From: UBA11986 sp031402435
Lineage (GTDB): Bacteria > Bacteroidota > Ignavibacteria > UBA10030 > UBA6906
Reading direction: 5' to 3'
Assembly (NCBI GenBank): GCA_031402435.1
Contig: JANNSJ010000045.1
Location: 1-64,000 of the forward strand
Length of the DNA: 64,000 bases
Shown piece after piece: positions 51,923 through 60,376 of the stretch (position 1 is its first letter; each line of letters starts with the position of its first letter). Made by a program: the position numbers and the translations under genes. The notes below the pieces were generated by a model, which made no database searches, was not told the DNA's origin, and was given only the letters and a program-made list of their open reading frames with translations.

Positions 51923-51970
51923 TTGATGCAAAGGGCGTTCAAGGGAGAGCGCCATCATGCTACTCCGTAG
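51923..51970 (+). pseudogene. Second hsdS C-terminal tail
   Basis: The frame reads LMQRAFKGERHHATP before a stop, matching the genuine hsdS end LMQRAFKGEPVF across 9 residues with several silent base changes. It lies just beyond the palindromic repeat, so the repeat is bracketed by two versions of the gene end, as the GIY-YIG/Fic block is for hsdM. Confidence 0.65.
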
Positions 51971-51996
51971 GAGTTGAACCCCCTTCGGGTGTATCC
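51961..51996. repeat. CTCCGTAGGAGTTGAAC repeat (copy 1)
   Basis: TACTCCGTAGGAGTTGAACC and CCCCTTCGGGTGTATCC form a short palindromic unit; a related copy is at 53535. A CCTCCTCGTTGAGGAGG hairpin follows immediately. Confidence 0.7.
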
Positions 51997-52101
51997 TCCC
52001 CTCCTCGTTGAGGAGGCCTGCCGTCTGAACACCCCTCAGAGCCACCTCGTCACCTTCCAATTGCTTCATCAGGCTAGGGTGGGTATTATTCTGTTAAGGT
52101 T

Positions 52102-53481
52102 GTGAAATCCAACAAACAACGATGGGGCAGCGAAGTGAAAACAGGAACGGTCGTATTGCAGGTACTCCTTGGTTGTGCATTGTCATTCTGTCAATCACCT
52201 TCGAAAATTACGCTCGACCGTACAACGAAGCTCGAACTGATAAACGCCCGCGCACTGTGGGTTGACTACCGTGGGCGCCACGCTCTCAAGTTGGCCCCGC
52301 TCGAAGGGCACGAACACGACACCGACCAGGAGATGGCGGCAGTACTGACCGGATCCGATTTCAAGGACGGCGTGATTGAAGTGGACGTGTCAGGCGCGCG
52401 ACGCGAGGGATATTCGAAAACTGAAGACGTCAGCGGGTTCAAGGGTATCGTCGGGTTGACATTTCGAATGAGGGGCGACTCGGCAGAGCGATTCTATATC
52501 CGTCCCGAAAACGCACGCTTGAACAATCAGCTCTTCCGGAACCGTTCGACGCAATATGAATCAAGTCCGGATTACCCCTGGCAACGCCTCCGTGAAGAGA
52601 ATCGTGGAGTGTACGAATCGTATGTCGACCTGGAACCCGGCGCGTGGACGAAGCTCAGGATCGAAGTCTCGGGGAACAAGGCGCGCCTCTATGTCAACGC
52701 CGCAAGCCAACCATGTCTCATCGTGAATGATCTCAGGCATGGCGAGAGCCACGGTGCGATCGCGCTGTGGGGCCGCATCAGCACCGAGGCGTATTTCTCG
52801 AACTTGCATGTGGAACCAATCGCGGCGGCAAGCGTCTCGGCCGAAGGGAGGAGCCAAACGAAAGGAAGTGGGTCATCAACTGTCCGCCCCGAGCTACCCG
52901 CGTTTTCCGAAGTCCTGAATGGGCACACCGAACTTGTCACATATCGCGACGTGCGGGCAGTGAAACTCGTCCCGGCACCAGAGACTGCAGGCAAGGATGA
53001 AGACATGATGGCCATAGTAGATCGTGGCGAGTTCAAAGACGGTACGATCCAACTCGATGTCGCGGGAGCGCCGCGACCGGGTATGCCTCCGGACTCACGA
53101 GGGTTCATTGGCGTCAGCTTCCGTACTGGCGCGCATGGAGAATGGTCCGAAGTGTTCTATCTGCGACCGACCAACGGACGTGCGGACGACCAGTTGCGGC
53201 GGAATCATGCTGTGCAATACGCGTCTCACCCGGAGTTCCCGTGGCATCGTCTTCGCAAGGAGAACCCCGGAGTGTACGAGTCGTACGTTGACCTGGAGCC
53301 CGGAGCGTGGACATCAATGAAGATCGTTGTGAAAGGGACGACAGCTCGTCTTTATATAGACGGTGCGTCGAAACCATGTCTGGTGGTGAATGACTTGAAG
53401 CATGGGCCCGGACGAATCGCGCTATGGGCGCATGTGGAGACTGATGCGTATTTTGGCCCGATCACCGTCACGGCCCGCTGA
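52102..53481 (+). CDS. Exported protein with two tandem DUF1080/LamG-like domains
   Basis: 459 residues, GTG start at 52102 (another GTG at 52135 is possible); signal segment VVLQVLLGCALSFCQS. Two related domains of about 200 residues occupy 38-245 and 262-459. Matching pieces are FKDGVIEVDVSGARREGY / FKDGTIQLDVAGAPRPGM, FYIRPENARLNNQLFRN / FYLRPTNGRADDQLRRN, and GVYESYVDLEPGAWT in both. The fold is concanavalin-like, as in keto-disaccharide hydrolase (DUF1080) proteins. Exported sugar-related binding or hydrolysis is plausible. Unlinked to the restriction locus. Confidence 0.72.
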   Translation: MKSNKQRWGSEVKTGTVVLQVLLGCALSFCQSPSKITLDRTTKLELINARALWVDYRGRHALKLAPLEGHEHDTDQEMAAVLTGSDFKDGVIEVDVSGARREGYSKTEDVSGFKGIVGLTFRMRGDSAERFYIRPENARLNNQLFRNRSTQYESSPDYPWQRLREENRGVYESYVDLEPGAWTKLRIEVSGNKARLYVNAASQPCLIVNDLRHGESHGAIALWGRISTEAYFSNLHVEPIAAASVSAEGRSQTKGSGSSTVRPELPAFSEVLNGHTELVTYRDVRAVKLVPAPETAGKDEDMMAIVDRGEFKDGTIQLDVAGAPRPGMPPDSRGFIGVSFRTGAHGEWSEVFYLRPTNGRADDQLRRNHAVQYASHPEFPWHRLRKENPGVYESYVDLEPGAWTSMKIVVKGTTARLYIDGASKPCLVVNDLKHGPGRIALWAHVETDAYFGPITVTAR

Positions 53482-53534
53482 GGAATACGAAGCGGAGCGA
53501 GGCGAGTAGAACTGGAATTCTGCAATGAACACCC

Positions 53535-53567
53535 AACTCCGTAGGAGTTGAACACCTACGGTGTTCC
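53535..53567. repeat. CTCCGTAGGAGTTGAAC repeat (copy 2)
   Basis: AACTCCGTAGGAGTTGAACA is followed by CCTACGGTGTTCC, two small nested palindromes. It shares its first half with the copy at 51961, so the DUF1080-like gene is bracketed by this repeat. Confidence 0.75.
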
Positions 53568-53640
53568 GGTGGTCGTGTTATGGCCTCAGCGGCTATAGCG
53601 TCAGGGTACCATTCGCCATGTCTTTTTTCAAGACCTATTT

Positions 53641-53769
53641 TCAACTAACTTTGAAACATCCCCGCAATTGATGCAACATCGAGAATTCTTCCATCATTCC
53701 CGGCGTTTTACTCGACAACAATACTTCCAACTGTTTGCGCTTCTGCTCTGATGGTTGTACCTTCTTCAT
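53641..53769 (-). CDS. Short open frame, possibly a truncated transposase start
   Basis: 42 residues: it begins MKKVQPSEQKRKQLEVLLSS and contains GMMEEFSMLHQLRG. A strong AGGAGA ribosome site lies ahead of the ATG (53769). The charged helical N-terminus could be the start of an insertion-sequence transposase cut short, but no family motif is present to prove it. Confidence 0.35.
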   Translation of the reverse strand: MKKVQPSEQKRKQLEVLLSSKTPGMMEEFSMLHQLRGCFKVS

Positions 53770-53828
53770 GGGTGCTGTCTCCTTTGTGATAGATTATTGT
53801 TTGTAAGTTCGCACTTCAAATCCAATCT

Positions 53829-53853
53829 ATAGGAGCGGCACCTCCTATTTTTT
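53829..53853. terminator. Terminator-like hairpin
   Basis: ATAGGAG (53829-53835) and CTCCTAT (53842-53848) form a 7-bp stem with a six-base loop, followed by a run of six T. Confidence 0.55.
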
Positions 53854-54380
53854 ACACAAAGATAGAGACTTTACCTCTGCGCTGGTCGCCGCAATAGGTA
53901 ACGCATTTGTTACGCTGGGCCAAAAAAAGCGGACCTGTTCCCCAACCCCTTTTTCTTTGGTGCTTTTTCCCTGCTCATCGCTTCTGCGGCCATGTTTATT
54001 ATCCCCAAGTTGCTGGACTTTCCTTTTTACTAAAATATGGATTTTCTTATTTTAGTCTGTACCAAACACCGTTTGATTTGGACGACACCTTTTTGAGATG
54101 TGCGAAGGGAATAAGATGGGGGGCGTCGGATTGATCGGGCGAGACCACTTGCACTCCATTGTTTCTTTATGGTACCGATTAGCCAGTTTCTACTTAGGGA
54201 GGAAATGTAATCCGCTGGAACAATCACTTGCGATGTGTTCATTTGTTGTTATATTCGTTACATGCCGAATTCGCAATACGAGCCAGATGAAATTCGAGCC
54301 CACACAGCCTTTTGATCTCCCGTTACGGCCGCCAAGTGTGAATTTCTAGCACGAGCCGTTCATTGATATTCTTCTCCAAA

Positions 54381-54509
54381 CGTGAGATGACCAGGGCAAC
54401 GCTCGAAGACCATGGCTACCGGGCTATCACCGCCAATGACGGGACTGGGGCTTTGTCGTTGTAAGCGAAACATGGCAATGATTTTGCTTGCGCAAGCCTC
54501 CTAACCTGA
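54381..54509 (+). pseudogene. Degraded response-regulator receiver domain fragment
   Basis: In frame: REMTRATLEDHGYRAITAND, then GTGALSL, a stop where Tyr or similar is expected, and AKHGNDFA. This is the helix 1 to strand 3 part of a CheY-like receiver as found in hybrid histidine kinases. The acidic pair and phospho-Asp regions are missing. A remnant of a lost two-component gene. Confidence 0.7.
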
Positions 54510-54583
54510 CGATGGCACAACCTCAAGTCTTGTTTGGGATTCGATGAATACAGCTCGAACCTTGTTAGGAAGGGAAATCAACG

Positions 54584-55558
54584 ATGAACTTTGAACAGAC
54601 CCTCACAGCAGCCAATCTGGCACTGGATCCGCTCAGCATTGAGACACTGCAGGTAAACCTCGGCAAGCTCTGCAACCAGGCGTGCAAACATTGTCATGTC
54701 GATGCAGGGCCGAATCGAACGGAGATGATGAACAAGCCAACAATTGATCGTTGCCTGACCTTACTTCGATCGTATCCTCAAATTACCAATCTCGACATCA
54801 CAGGTGGAGCGCCGGAACTAAATGACCATTTCGAATACTTCGTCACTGAGGCAAGAAAACTTGACAGACATGTGATGGTGCGACATAATCTCACTGTGTC
54901 ACTTGATCCGCATCCAGTAAGTGGCAAAAGTATGGAGCATCTTCCTGAATTCTTTCGTGATCATCAGTGTGAGGTAATATCCTCATTACCGTATTTCCAG
55001 GAACATGAAACGGATGCACAGCGTGGACAAGGTGTATTTGGTAAGAGCCTGGAGTCTATGCGGAGACTCAACGCTCTTGGGTACGGGATTGATGGAAGGG
55101 GGCTCCTGCTTGATTTGGTGTACAATCCTGTTGGCGCATACCTTCCCCCTGAGCAGGGAGCAATTGAGAAACAGTTCAAAGAAGAATTGTGGAAGCGGTA
55201 CGGAATTGTTTTCAACCGACTGTACGTCATCACCAATATGCCAATCAACCGCTTCAAGCACTTTCTTGAGCGGGCAGAGTTATATGAGTCTTACATGGAG
55301 AAGCTGATAAACGCATTCAACCCAACAGCCGCAGAAGGAGTAATGTGCAGAAGTTTAATCAGCGTGGGATATGATGGGACATTGTACGACTGTGACTTCA
55401 ACCAGATGCTTGAGTGGCGCGTGAACCACGGAGCGCCGGACACGATTTGGAACTTTGATTTTGACAAACTTATACGCCGTCGGATCGTGTTCGGCTCGCA
55501 CTGTTATGGCTGTACTGCCGGAGCGGGAAGCAGTTGCGGTGGAGCGGTGGTCAAATGA
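54584..55558 (+). CDS. arsS: Radical SAM protein ArsS-like (arsenosugar biosynthesis)
   Basis: 324 residues; ATG after AGGAAGGGAAAT-type sequence. The cluster motif is CNQACKHCHVDAGP (CxxxCxxC) near residue 32, followed by DITGGAPELNDHFEYFV. The C-terminal region has CRSLISVGYDGTLYDCDFNQ and HCYGCTAGAGSSCGGA, characteristic of ArsS. Residues that are selenocysteine in some relatives are encoded as cysteine here. ArsS makes a ribosyl-dimethylarsenic compound from SAM. No arsenic methylase or ars genes are nearby, so its partners are elsewhere. Confidence 0.88.
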   Translation: MNFEQTLTAANLALDPLSIETLQVNLGKLCNQACKHCHVDAGPNRTEMMNKPTIDRCLTLLRSYPQITNLDITGGAPELNDHFEYFVTEARKLDRHVMVRHNLTVSLDPHPVSGKSMEHLPEFFRDHQCEVISSLPYFQEHETDAQRGQGVFGKSLESMRRLNALGYGIDGRGLLLDLVYNPVGAYLPPEQGAIEKQFKEELWKRYGIVFNRLYVITNMPINRFKHFLERAELYESYMEKLINAFNPTAAEGVMCRSLISVGYDGTLYDCDFNQMLEWRVNHGAPDTIWNFDFDKLIRRRIVFGSHCYGCTAGAGSSCGGAVVK

Positions 55559-55644
55559 CAAAGAGCCTGCGCACTCACCATCAAACAACTTGAAGTTGAA
55601 ATAATTTCGATTGTGACTTGATCGCAAGGCTTGTGTCATATTGG

Positions 55645-56316
55645 CTACGGGGAAGTGTTCAGGCGCATGACCTCGTGGAGTGCTTTTCGCCGAATGTCGG
55701 GGACTGTTGTACCCTCTTTAGGATACCCGACGGGAATGAGTAGGTAGGGTGCTTCGTTGGCCGGACGTTGCAGGATCTCGCATAGAAAATTCATTGGACT
55801 TGGCGTATGAGTGAGCGAAGCCAGACCAGCGTTGTGGATCGCTGCAAGAAGGAAGCCGCATGCAATACCAACGGATTCATCCACGTAGTAGTTCTTCTTC
55901 TGGATACTGCCTTCGAGTCTGTACTTCTCGCGGAAGACGACGATCAGATGTGGGGCAACTTCCAGAAACTCTTTCTGCCAATCGGTCCCCAGTTCGGCCA
56001 GGTCGTCCAGCCACGATTGCGGCATCCGATGTTCGTAGCTCTCTTTCTCCTCGGCTTCGGCAGCACTGCGAATTTGTCGTTTTAATTCAGGGTCATCGAC
56101 AACGACAAACTTCCATGGCTGCTTGTTGGCGCCCGAGGGTGCCGTGCCGGCAGTTCTGATGAGTATTTCAATGAGCTCCAGTGAGACCGGCCTATCCGAG
56201 AATTCACGCACAGTTCGTCGCCGGTTGCAAAGATCAAAGAACTCCCTTGCCCGGTGTAGCTGTTCCTCTGGCGGGTAGGCTGTGAATTGAAAAGGGACTG
56301 GATTGTAGTTAGGCAT
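55645..56316 (-). CDS. Nitroreductase-family flavoprotein
   Basis: 223 residues on the minus strand, ATG at 56316. FMN-binding parts are FFDLCNRRRTVREFSDRPVS, GTAPSGANKQPWKFVVVDDP and the C-terminal LTHTPSPMNFLCEILQRPAN with LIPVGYP. The THTPSPMNFL element is like the iodotyrosine-deiodinase branch of the family. Substrate not readable. It is divergent from the response regulator gene and shares its 220-bp promoter region. Confidence 0.87.
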   Translation of the reverse strand: MPNYNPVPFQFTAYPPEEQLHRAREFFDLCNRRRTVREFSDRPVSLELIEILIRTAGTAPSGANKQPWKFVVVDDPELKRQIRSAAEAEEKESYEHRMPQSWLDDLAELGTDWQKEFLEVAPHLIVVFREKYRLEGSIQKKNYYVDESVGIACGFLLAAIHNAGLASLTHTPSPMNFLCEILQRPANEAPYLLIPVGYPKEGTTVPDIRRKALHEVMRLNTSP

Positions 56317-56405
56317 GGCTGACTTTCAAAATGGATTTTAGAAGCAACACCGCATCAAAATAGCAAATGATGGATGGGATTACAAGGTGTTTGGACACAA
56401 CATCG

Positions 56406-56449
56406 CGTGAACCCTCCGTGACTATTTCGTGATACCTGGTTTGTATTAT
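56406..56449 (+). promoter_or_regulatory. Response-regulator boxes and -10 upstream of the regulator gene
   Basis: CGTGA occurs three times at exact 11-base spacing (56406, 56417, 56428), as expected for tandem OmpR/PhoB-type regulator binding on one DNA face. A TATTAT hexamer starts 16 bases after the last box start (56444). The same layout is seen at 60199-60242 and 60271-60314. The boxes replace a recognisable -35, which suggests activation. Confidence 0.65.
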
Positions 56450-56536
56450 GTACCATTCCTGAGTTTCATGAGGAGATTCCGTATGTTGTCAGAGCCAACC
56501 GTTATTTCCCCAAACATGAAAGGAACCCTGCAGGCT

Positions 56537-57241
56537 ATGAATCAAAAGGTTCTCATTGTTGAGGATGACCTGGATATTGCAAAGCTCGTCGAGATGCACA
56601 TAGCCGATCTGGGCTGTAAGTGTGACGTTGCCAATGATGGAGAGGTGGGGCTGCAGAAGGCATTGAAGACTCAGTATGATCTCATCATTCTCGATCTTAT
56701 GCTTCCGGGTGTCGACGGCCTTGAAATCTGCAAGGAACTGCGATCAGAGAAGAACTACACTCCTATCCTCATGCTTACTTCACGCTCTGAGGAGTTTGAT
56801 AAAGTGCTTGGACTCGAGTTTGGTGCCGACGATTATCTGACAAAGCCCTTTAGTGTGCGAGAGCTATTGGCTCGCGTGAAAGCAATCTTCCGCCGTGTGG
56901 ACGCGGTAAAAGATGATGTCTCCGGAGTTGCGAAGAAGCAAATTCAATTCCGTGACTTGAAAGTCGATCTGGAGAAGAGAACAGCCGTGGTTAAAAGCCA
57001 GAAAGTTGATCTCACTGCCAAAGAGTTCGATTTGCTTGCCCTGTTTGCGAAGAATCCGGGTAAGGCATATTCCCGTCAGGGTCTGCTCGACACTGTGTGG
57101 GGGTACAAGTTCGACGGATATGACCATACCGTGAACTCTCACATCAACAGGCTCCGTGCGAAGATTGAAGAGGACCCCGCAAATCCCAAGTATATCCTGA
57201 CCGTGTGGGGAGTTGGATACAAATTTGCTGATGAGGAGTAA
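56537..57241 (+). CDS. OmpR/PhoB-family response regulator
   Basis: About 234 residues from the ATG at 56537, chosen because it begins the receiver domain directly (MNQKVLIVEDDLDIAKLVEM) with AAAGGAA 11 bases ahead. Receiver: acidic pair Asp10/11, phospho-acceptor Asp53 in LIILDLMLPG, Lys103 in LTKPF. The C-terminal winged helix is of the OmpR/PhoB type (VDLTAKEFDLLALFAKNPGK, HTVNSHINRLRAKIEEDPAN, ILTVWGVGYKF). Its stop overlaps the kinase gene start. Boxes in its own promoter suggest autoregulation. Confidence 0.93.
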   Translation: MNQKVLIVEDDLDIAKLVEMHIADLGCKCDVANDGEVGLQKALKTQYDLIILDLMLPGVDGLEICKELRSEKNYTPILMLTSRSEEFDKVLGLEFGADDYLTKPFSVRELLARVKAIFRRVDAVKDDVSGVAKKQIQFRDLKVDLEKRTAVVKSQKVDLTAKEFDLLALFAKNPGKAYSRQGLLDTVWGYKFDGYDHTVNSHINRLRAKIEEDPANPKYILTVWGVGYKFADEE

Positions 57242-58710
57242 TGCTCAGGGAATTCTTTCGTAGCCTATACTGGAAGCTGTCTGTCGTATACCTTGTGTTG
57301 CTTTTGCTGGTGGGTGCCGCATATACCTACCTGACGCTTTTCTCGAGTGAGATGTATTTTGCCGAGACGAGCCAGAGGATTAATGCGTCGCTTGCCCGGC
57401 ACATTGTCGAGGAAATCCAACCTTTCATAGACGGTCAGCCAAACTTCAAGGGAATGGAAACCCTGTTCCATAACGTGATGGTTGTAAATCCGAGTGTGGA
57501 GGTATATTTGCTTGACGGGCAAGGGAATCTCCTCGCCTTTGATGCTCCGAACAAGAAGGTAATAGTCCCATTCGTTTCTCTTGATCCCATCAAAGAATTC
57601 CTCGCCTCAGAAGGGAAAAAGCTGGTTCTCGGCGACAACCCCCGCGACATACATACACCAAAAGTGTTTTCCGCTGCACCGGTCACGATGAACGGAATGG
57701 TGTACGGTTATATCTATGTCATCCTCGGGGGCGAGGAGTATGATTCCATCGCCGATAGGATTCGCGTGAGCTACATACTTGCCCTCGGTTTGCGCGGTTT
57801 GCTCCTGAGCTTGATTGCCGCCGCTGTTATTGGACTTGTCGCGCTTGCGTTCGTGACGAAGAAACTGCGGCGTATGACGAAAACCGTAATGGCATTCAAA
57901 GAGGGAGATTATGGCCGACGCGTACTGGTAGCATCACACGATGAACTGGACGCACTCGGCGCGGCATTCAATGATATGGCTCAGACCATTCAACAGAATG
58001 TTGAGGGCCTAAACAAAGCCGATGCTCTACGCCGTGAAATCATTGCCAATGTTTCGCACGATCTGCGAACACCGCTGGCGTCAATGCAAGGATATATCGA
58101 AACAGTGTTGATGAAAAATAAGACACTGACAGAGGACGAGAGACACGATTACCTCAGAACGATACTCAGCAGTACGGAGAGATTAAGCAGGTTGGTGCAG
58201 GAACTGTTCGAGCTTTCAAAACTGGAAGCAAAACAGATTCAACCTCATCTTGAGCCTTTCTCAATGCCGGAACTGGTTAATGACTTAACCGCCAAGTTTG
58301 TTCCACAAGCGCAGAAGACCGGCGTAACGATTGCTGTCGAGCTACCCAAAGGACTCCCACTCGTGAGTGGGGATATTGGTATGATTGAGCGCGCGATGCA
58401 GAACTTGCTCGAAAACGCGATCCGCTACACGCCGCACGGGGGGAAGGTGACCGTTGCCGTCGAGCAAAGGAACACCAAGATACGGACACGGGTTGAGGAT
58501 ACAGGGGTGGGAATATCCGAGAAGGATCTCCCTCTCATTTTCAACCGCTTTTATCGTGCCCGAATGCGCGAAACATCATCTGGTGGCGCTGGTCTGGGAC
58601 TTGCGATTACAAAGAAGATCCTCGAAGCACACGGAGAGGGTATTGAAGTGGAAAGCCGTGTTAATGAAGGAACAAAGTTCGTTTTTAATCTCCCCGTTGC
58701 GAACGTCTGA
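57241..58710 (+). CDS. Membrane sensor histidine kinase
   Basis: 489 residues. TM1 is at about 11-33 and TM2 at about 178-205, flanking a periplasmic sensor of about 145 residues (INASLARHIVEEIQPFIDGQ, VEVYLLDGQGNLLAF). HAMP follows at about 205-255. The phospho-acceptor is His273 in ANVSHDLRTPLASMQGY. ATP-binding boxes are NLLENAIRYTP (N), VEDTGVGISEKDL (G1) and SGGAGLGLAITKKIL (G2). The conserved motifs look complete. It pairs with the overlapping response regulator; the signal is unknown. Confidence 0.93.
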   Translation: MLREFFRSLYWKLSVVYLVLLLLVGAAYTYLTLFSSEMYFAETSQRINASLARHIVEEIQPFIDGQPNFKGMETLFHNVMVVNPSVEVYLLDGQGNLLAFDAPNKKVIVPFVSLDPIKEFLASEGKKLVLGDNPRDIHTPKVFSAAPVTMNGMVYGYIYVILGGEEYDSIADRIRVSYILALGLRGLLLSLIAAAVIGLVALAFVTKKLRRMTKTVMAFKEGDYGRRVLVASHDELDALGAAFNDMAQTIQQNVEGLNKADALRREIIANVSHDLRTPLASMQGYIETVLMKNKTLTEDERHDYLRTILSSTERLSRLVQELFELSKLEAKQIQPHLEPFSMPELVNDLTAKFVPQAQKTGVTIAVELPKGLPLVSGDIGMIERAMQNLLENAIRYTPHGGKVTVAVEQRNTKIRTRVEDTGVGISEKDLPLIFNRFYRARMRETSSGGAGLGLAITKKILEAHGEGIEVESRVNEGTKFVFNLPVANV

Positions 58711-58721
58711 TTCGGGCGGTT

Positions 58722-59567
58722 CTAGTAATCAACGGCAATGCCGAACCCAACATTAGTCCCGCTGTAGATGTTCTTCACGGGCCCAAACGCCGAGGCTGCG
58801 TCGAGGGAAATGCTCAGGTGAGGCAGGAATCCATACGAAATCCCCATCCCATACGATGAATACTCCACTCCCTCTCCTACACCGATGGCATTAAAAATGA
58901 GCTGGGTATTTGCCTGCCCTACAAGTGCAAGACGCCGCACATTCCCGAATAACCAGAGACCTTCCATAGGCTTGTATCCCAACTGAAACCCAACCTGGTA
59001 TTGATCCGTGAGGTTTTGTGTTCTGAAGTTATACCCTGCATCGAGTGTCACGAATACTGGAAATGTGTGAAATGAGTGTGACGCATATGCACGCGCCCAC
59101 ACGTTGAATTCACCGTCTCCTGTCGGCAGATAAATGATCGCATCGGGATTGGACAGATTTCGCCCGAAGGCAACCTTATCGCCAGTGGGGAGCTCAAAAC
59201 GAACGCCAATCGCTACGGGAATTTCAGCGGACATCAAGCCATATTTGAATTCGATGCCAACATCCCCAAATCCAGTCACAGCTCTCGATGTAATATACTT
59301 CGAGCGCTTCAAAAAGGGGATGTCAAAGACGGCAGAAAGGTCCTCAAGAATCCCGTACTCACTATAAAGCTGGAGTGTCTGCGTTGTGAAATCCGCTGTG
59401 GTTATCAAGCTTCCGTCCGGGCCATGAAACGTGTTCGTGCTGAGCGTCGTCAACCCGATCTTGGCATAGAGCGTGCCTGGTGGCTTGATCCAGCCACCAC
59501 CTGAGAATGCAGTCACTTTGCAGAGAAATAACATTACAGTAAGAGTTACGCAGGTGCAAGTAGGCAC
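58722..59567 (-). CDS. Outer-membrane beta-barrel protein (MetA/PF13557-like)
   Basis: About 281 residues on the minus strand, taking the GTG at 59567 as start because it opens a signal peptide (TCVTLTVMLFLCKVTAFSGG); the frame is open to an ATG at 59651. Strand-rich pieces include LYAKIGLTTLSTNTFHGPDG, FELPTGDKVAFGRN, LPTGDGEFNVWARAYASHSF and the end VGFGIAVDY. The GDGEFN element is shared with the + strand barrel at 61892 (LGDGEFNVAPTLLLGRSFYP), so the two are paralogs. Convergent with the histidine kinase gene, 12 bases apart. Confidence 0.75.
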   Translation of the reverse strand: MPTCTCVTLTVMLFLCKVTAFSGGGWIKPPGTLYAKIGLTTLSTNTFHGPDGSLITTADFTTQTLQLYSEYGILEDLSAVFDIPFLKRSKYITSRAVTGFGDVGIEFKYGLMSAEIPVAIGVRFELPTGDKVAFGRNLSNPDAIIYLPTGDGEFNVWARAYASHSFHTFPVFVTLDAGYNFRTQNLTDQYQVGFQLGYKPMEGLWLFGNVRRLALVGQANTQLIFNAIGVGEGVEYSSYGMGISYGFLPHLSISLDAASAFGPVKNIYSGTNVGFGIAVDY

Positions 59568-59672
59568 GAGAATCCATGAAATGTGAATGTACGCGAAGCA
59601 CGAAGGCGCAAAGAAATGGTTTTGTTCACAAACCTGTGCGCCATCATGCAAGAACGGTTATCTATTTGTCTG

Positions 59673-60140
59673 TCAGTTCAGAGGTGCATTGCCGAAATTG
59701 ATCTCAGCGGTTTCGCAATACAGAACAATATGGCTGAATGTTGCGGACGAGCCGGTGATCTTCAGGAACTTTGTTCCGTTTGACGAAACAAATCCGACGG
59801 CAAGAACGTTTGGCACCGGAGGAGGAGGCAAGGTTCGTTGGTCGCCAATTCGTGCCGCTGATTTCGCAAGATACACTGTCACCGTCCCGGTCGCGAATGT
59901 TGAAGTGAAGTTGGAGCCGAGGCTTACCCATTCATCACTATTGGCGTCTCTGATAATCGAGGCGCTGCCGGCGGTTGGGGTTGCGTTCTCTGCAACCAAC
60001 GTTCCGTTTCTCAATGTTGTTGTCGGCGCGATAGGGCCACTGTTATTGGTCACAGTTGAGGTTGACGCGGGATCGTCTTTTTTGCATCCGCCGAACGCGA
60101 CGACAGCAAAGAGCAGCAAGACAAGACTCGTGTGCTTCAT
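59673..60140 (-). CDS. DM13-like lipoprotein (short paralog)
   Basis: 155 residues from the ATG at 60140, which gives a lipoprotein signal (LVLLLFAVVAFGGCKKDD); an earlier ATG at 60191 would put 17 odd residues ahead. The mature part is one domain: NGTLVAENATPTAGSASIIR, EWVSLGSNFTSTFATGTVTV and a closing HIVLYCETAEINFGNAPL. This resembles DM13-type domains and the C-terminal domain of the divergent gene at 60377 (THAVTFCESANINFGNAQL). DM13 domains are linked to redox reactions, but here the role is unknown. It has a regulator-box promoter. Confidence 0.75.
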   Translation of the reverse strand: MKHTSLVLLLFAVVAFGGCKKDDPASTSTVTNNSGPIAPTTTLRNGTLVAENATPTAGSASIIRDANSDEWVSLGSNFTSTFATGTVTVYLAKSAARIGDQRTLPPPPVPNVLAVGFVSSNGTKFLKITGSSATFSHIVLYCETAEINFGNAPLN

Positions 60141-60198
60141 AGGAGTATCCTTAGAATTATGGGTAATTGATGGGTGTTCGTGACGCAGCAACGCTGAT

Positions 60199-60242
60199 AT
60201 ATTACAACGAAGTTATCACGAATCGGTCACAAATGAATAACG
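60199..60242 (-). promoter_or_regulatory. Response-regulator boxes and -10 for the minus-strand DM13 gene
   Basis: Read on the minus strand: CGTTA (60242), TGTGA (60231), CGTGA (60220), each 11 bases apart. TAATAT begins 16 bases after the last box start, at 60204. This repeats the spacing found at 56406-56449 and 60271-60314. Confidence 0.6.
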
Positions 60243-60270
60243 CCCGTCTCCCACCGTACGACTCGCAGAG

Positions 60271-60314
60271 AATGAGTCCTTCGTGACTGTTTCGTGATTT
60301 TTGTGAAGTATGTT
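60271..60314 (+). promoter_or_regulatory. Response-regulator boxes and -10 for the plus-strand DM13 gene
   Basis: AATGA (60271), CGTGA (60282) and CGTGA (60293) are 11 bases apart. TATGTT starts at 60309, 16 bases after the last box start. The contiguous sequence TTCGTGACTGTTTCGTGA closely matches the site ahead of the response regulator gene. Confidence 0.62.
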
Positions 60315-60376
60315 CTGTTATGACCAAAGAAGGAGTTAGTTCAAATCCACGACAATTTTCAATAGTTGAGGCGACC

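Larger units (their letters stand above)
53482..54583. other. Gene-poor stretch of about 1.1 kb with remnants
   Basis: No intact gene of convincing type. It contains a palindromic repeat (53535), a short minus-strand open frame with a good ribosome site (53641-53769), a terminator-like hairpin (53829), an AT-rich part, and a degenerate response-regulator fragment (54381-54509). The short open frames around 53907-54349 have no recognisable features. It looks like a graveyard between two functional blocks. Confidence 0.6.

Noticed and set aside
53907..54349. Two overlapping plus-strand open frames of 75 and 83 codons
   Set aside because: AT-rich, with no ribosome site, signal or motif; they lie in a region with clear decay.
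59587..60183. Plus-strand open frame of 198 codons
   Set aside because: Shadow of the minus-strand DM13 lipoprotein, which has a lipobox and a domain shared with its paralog.
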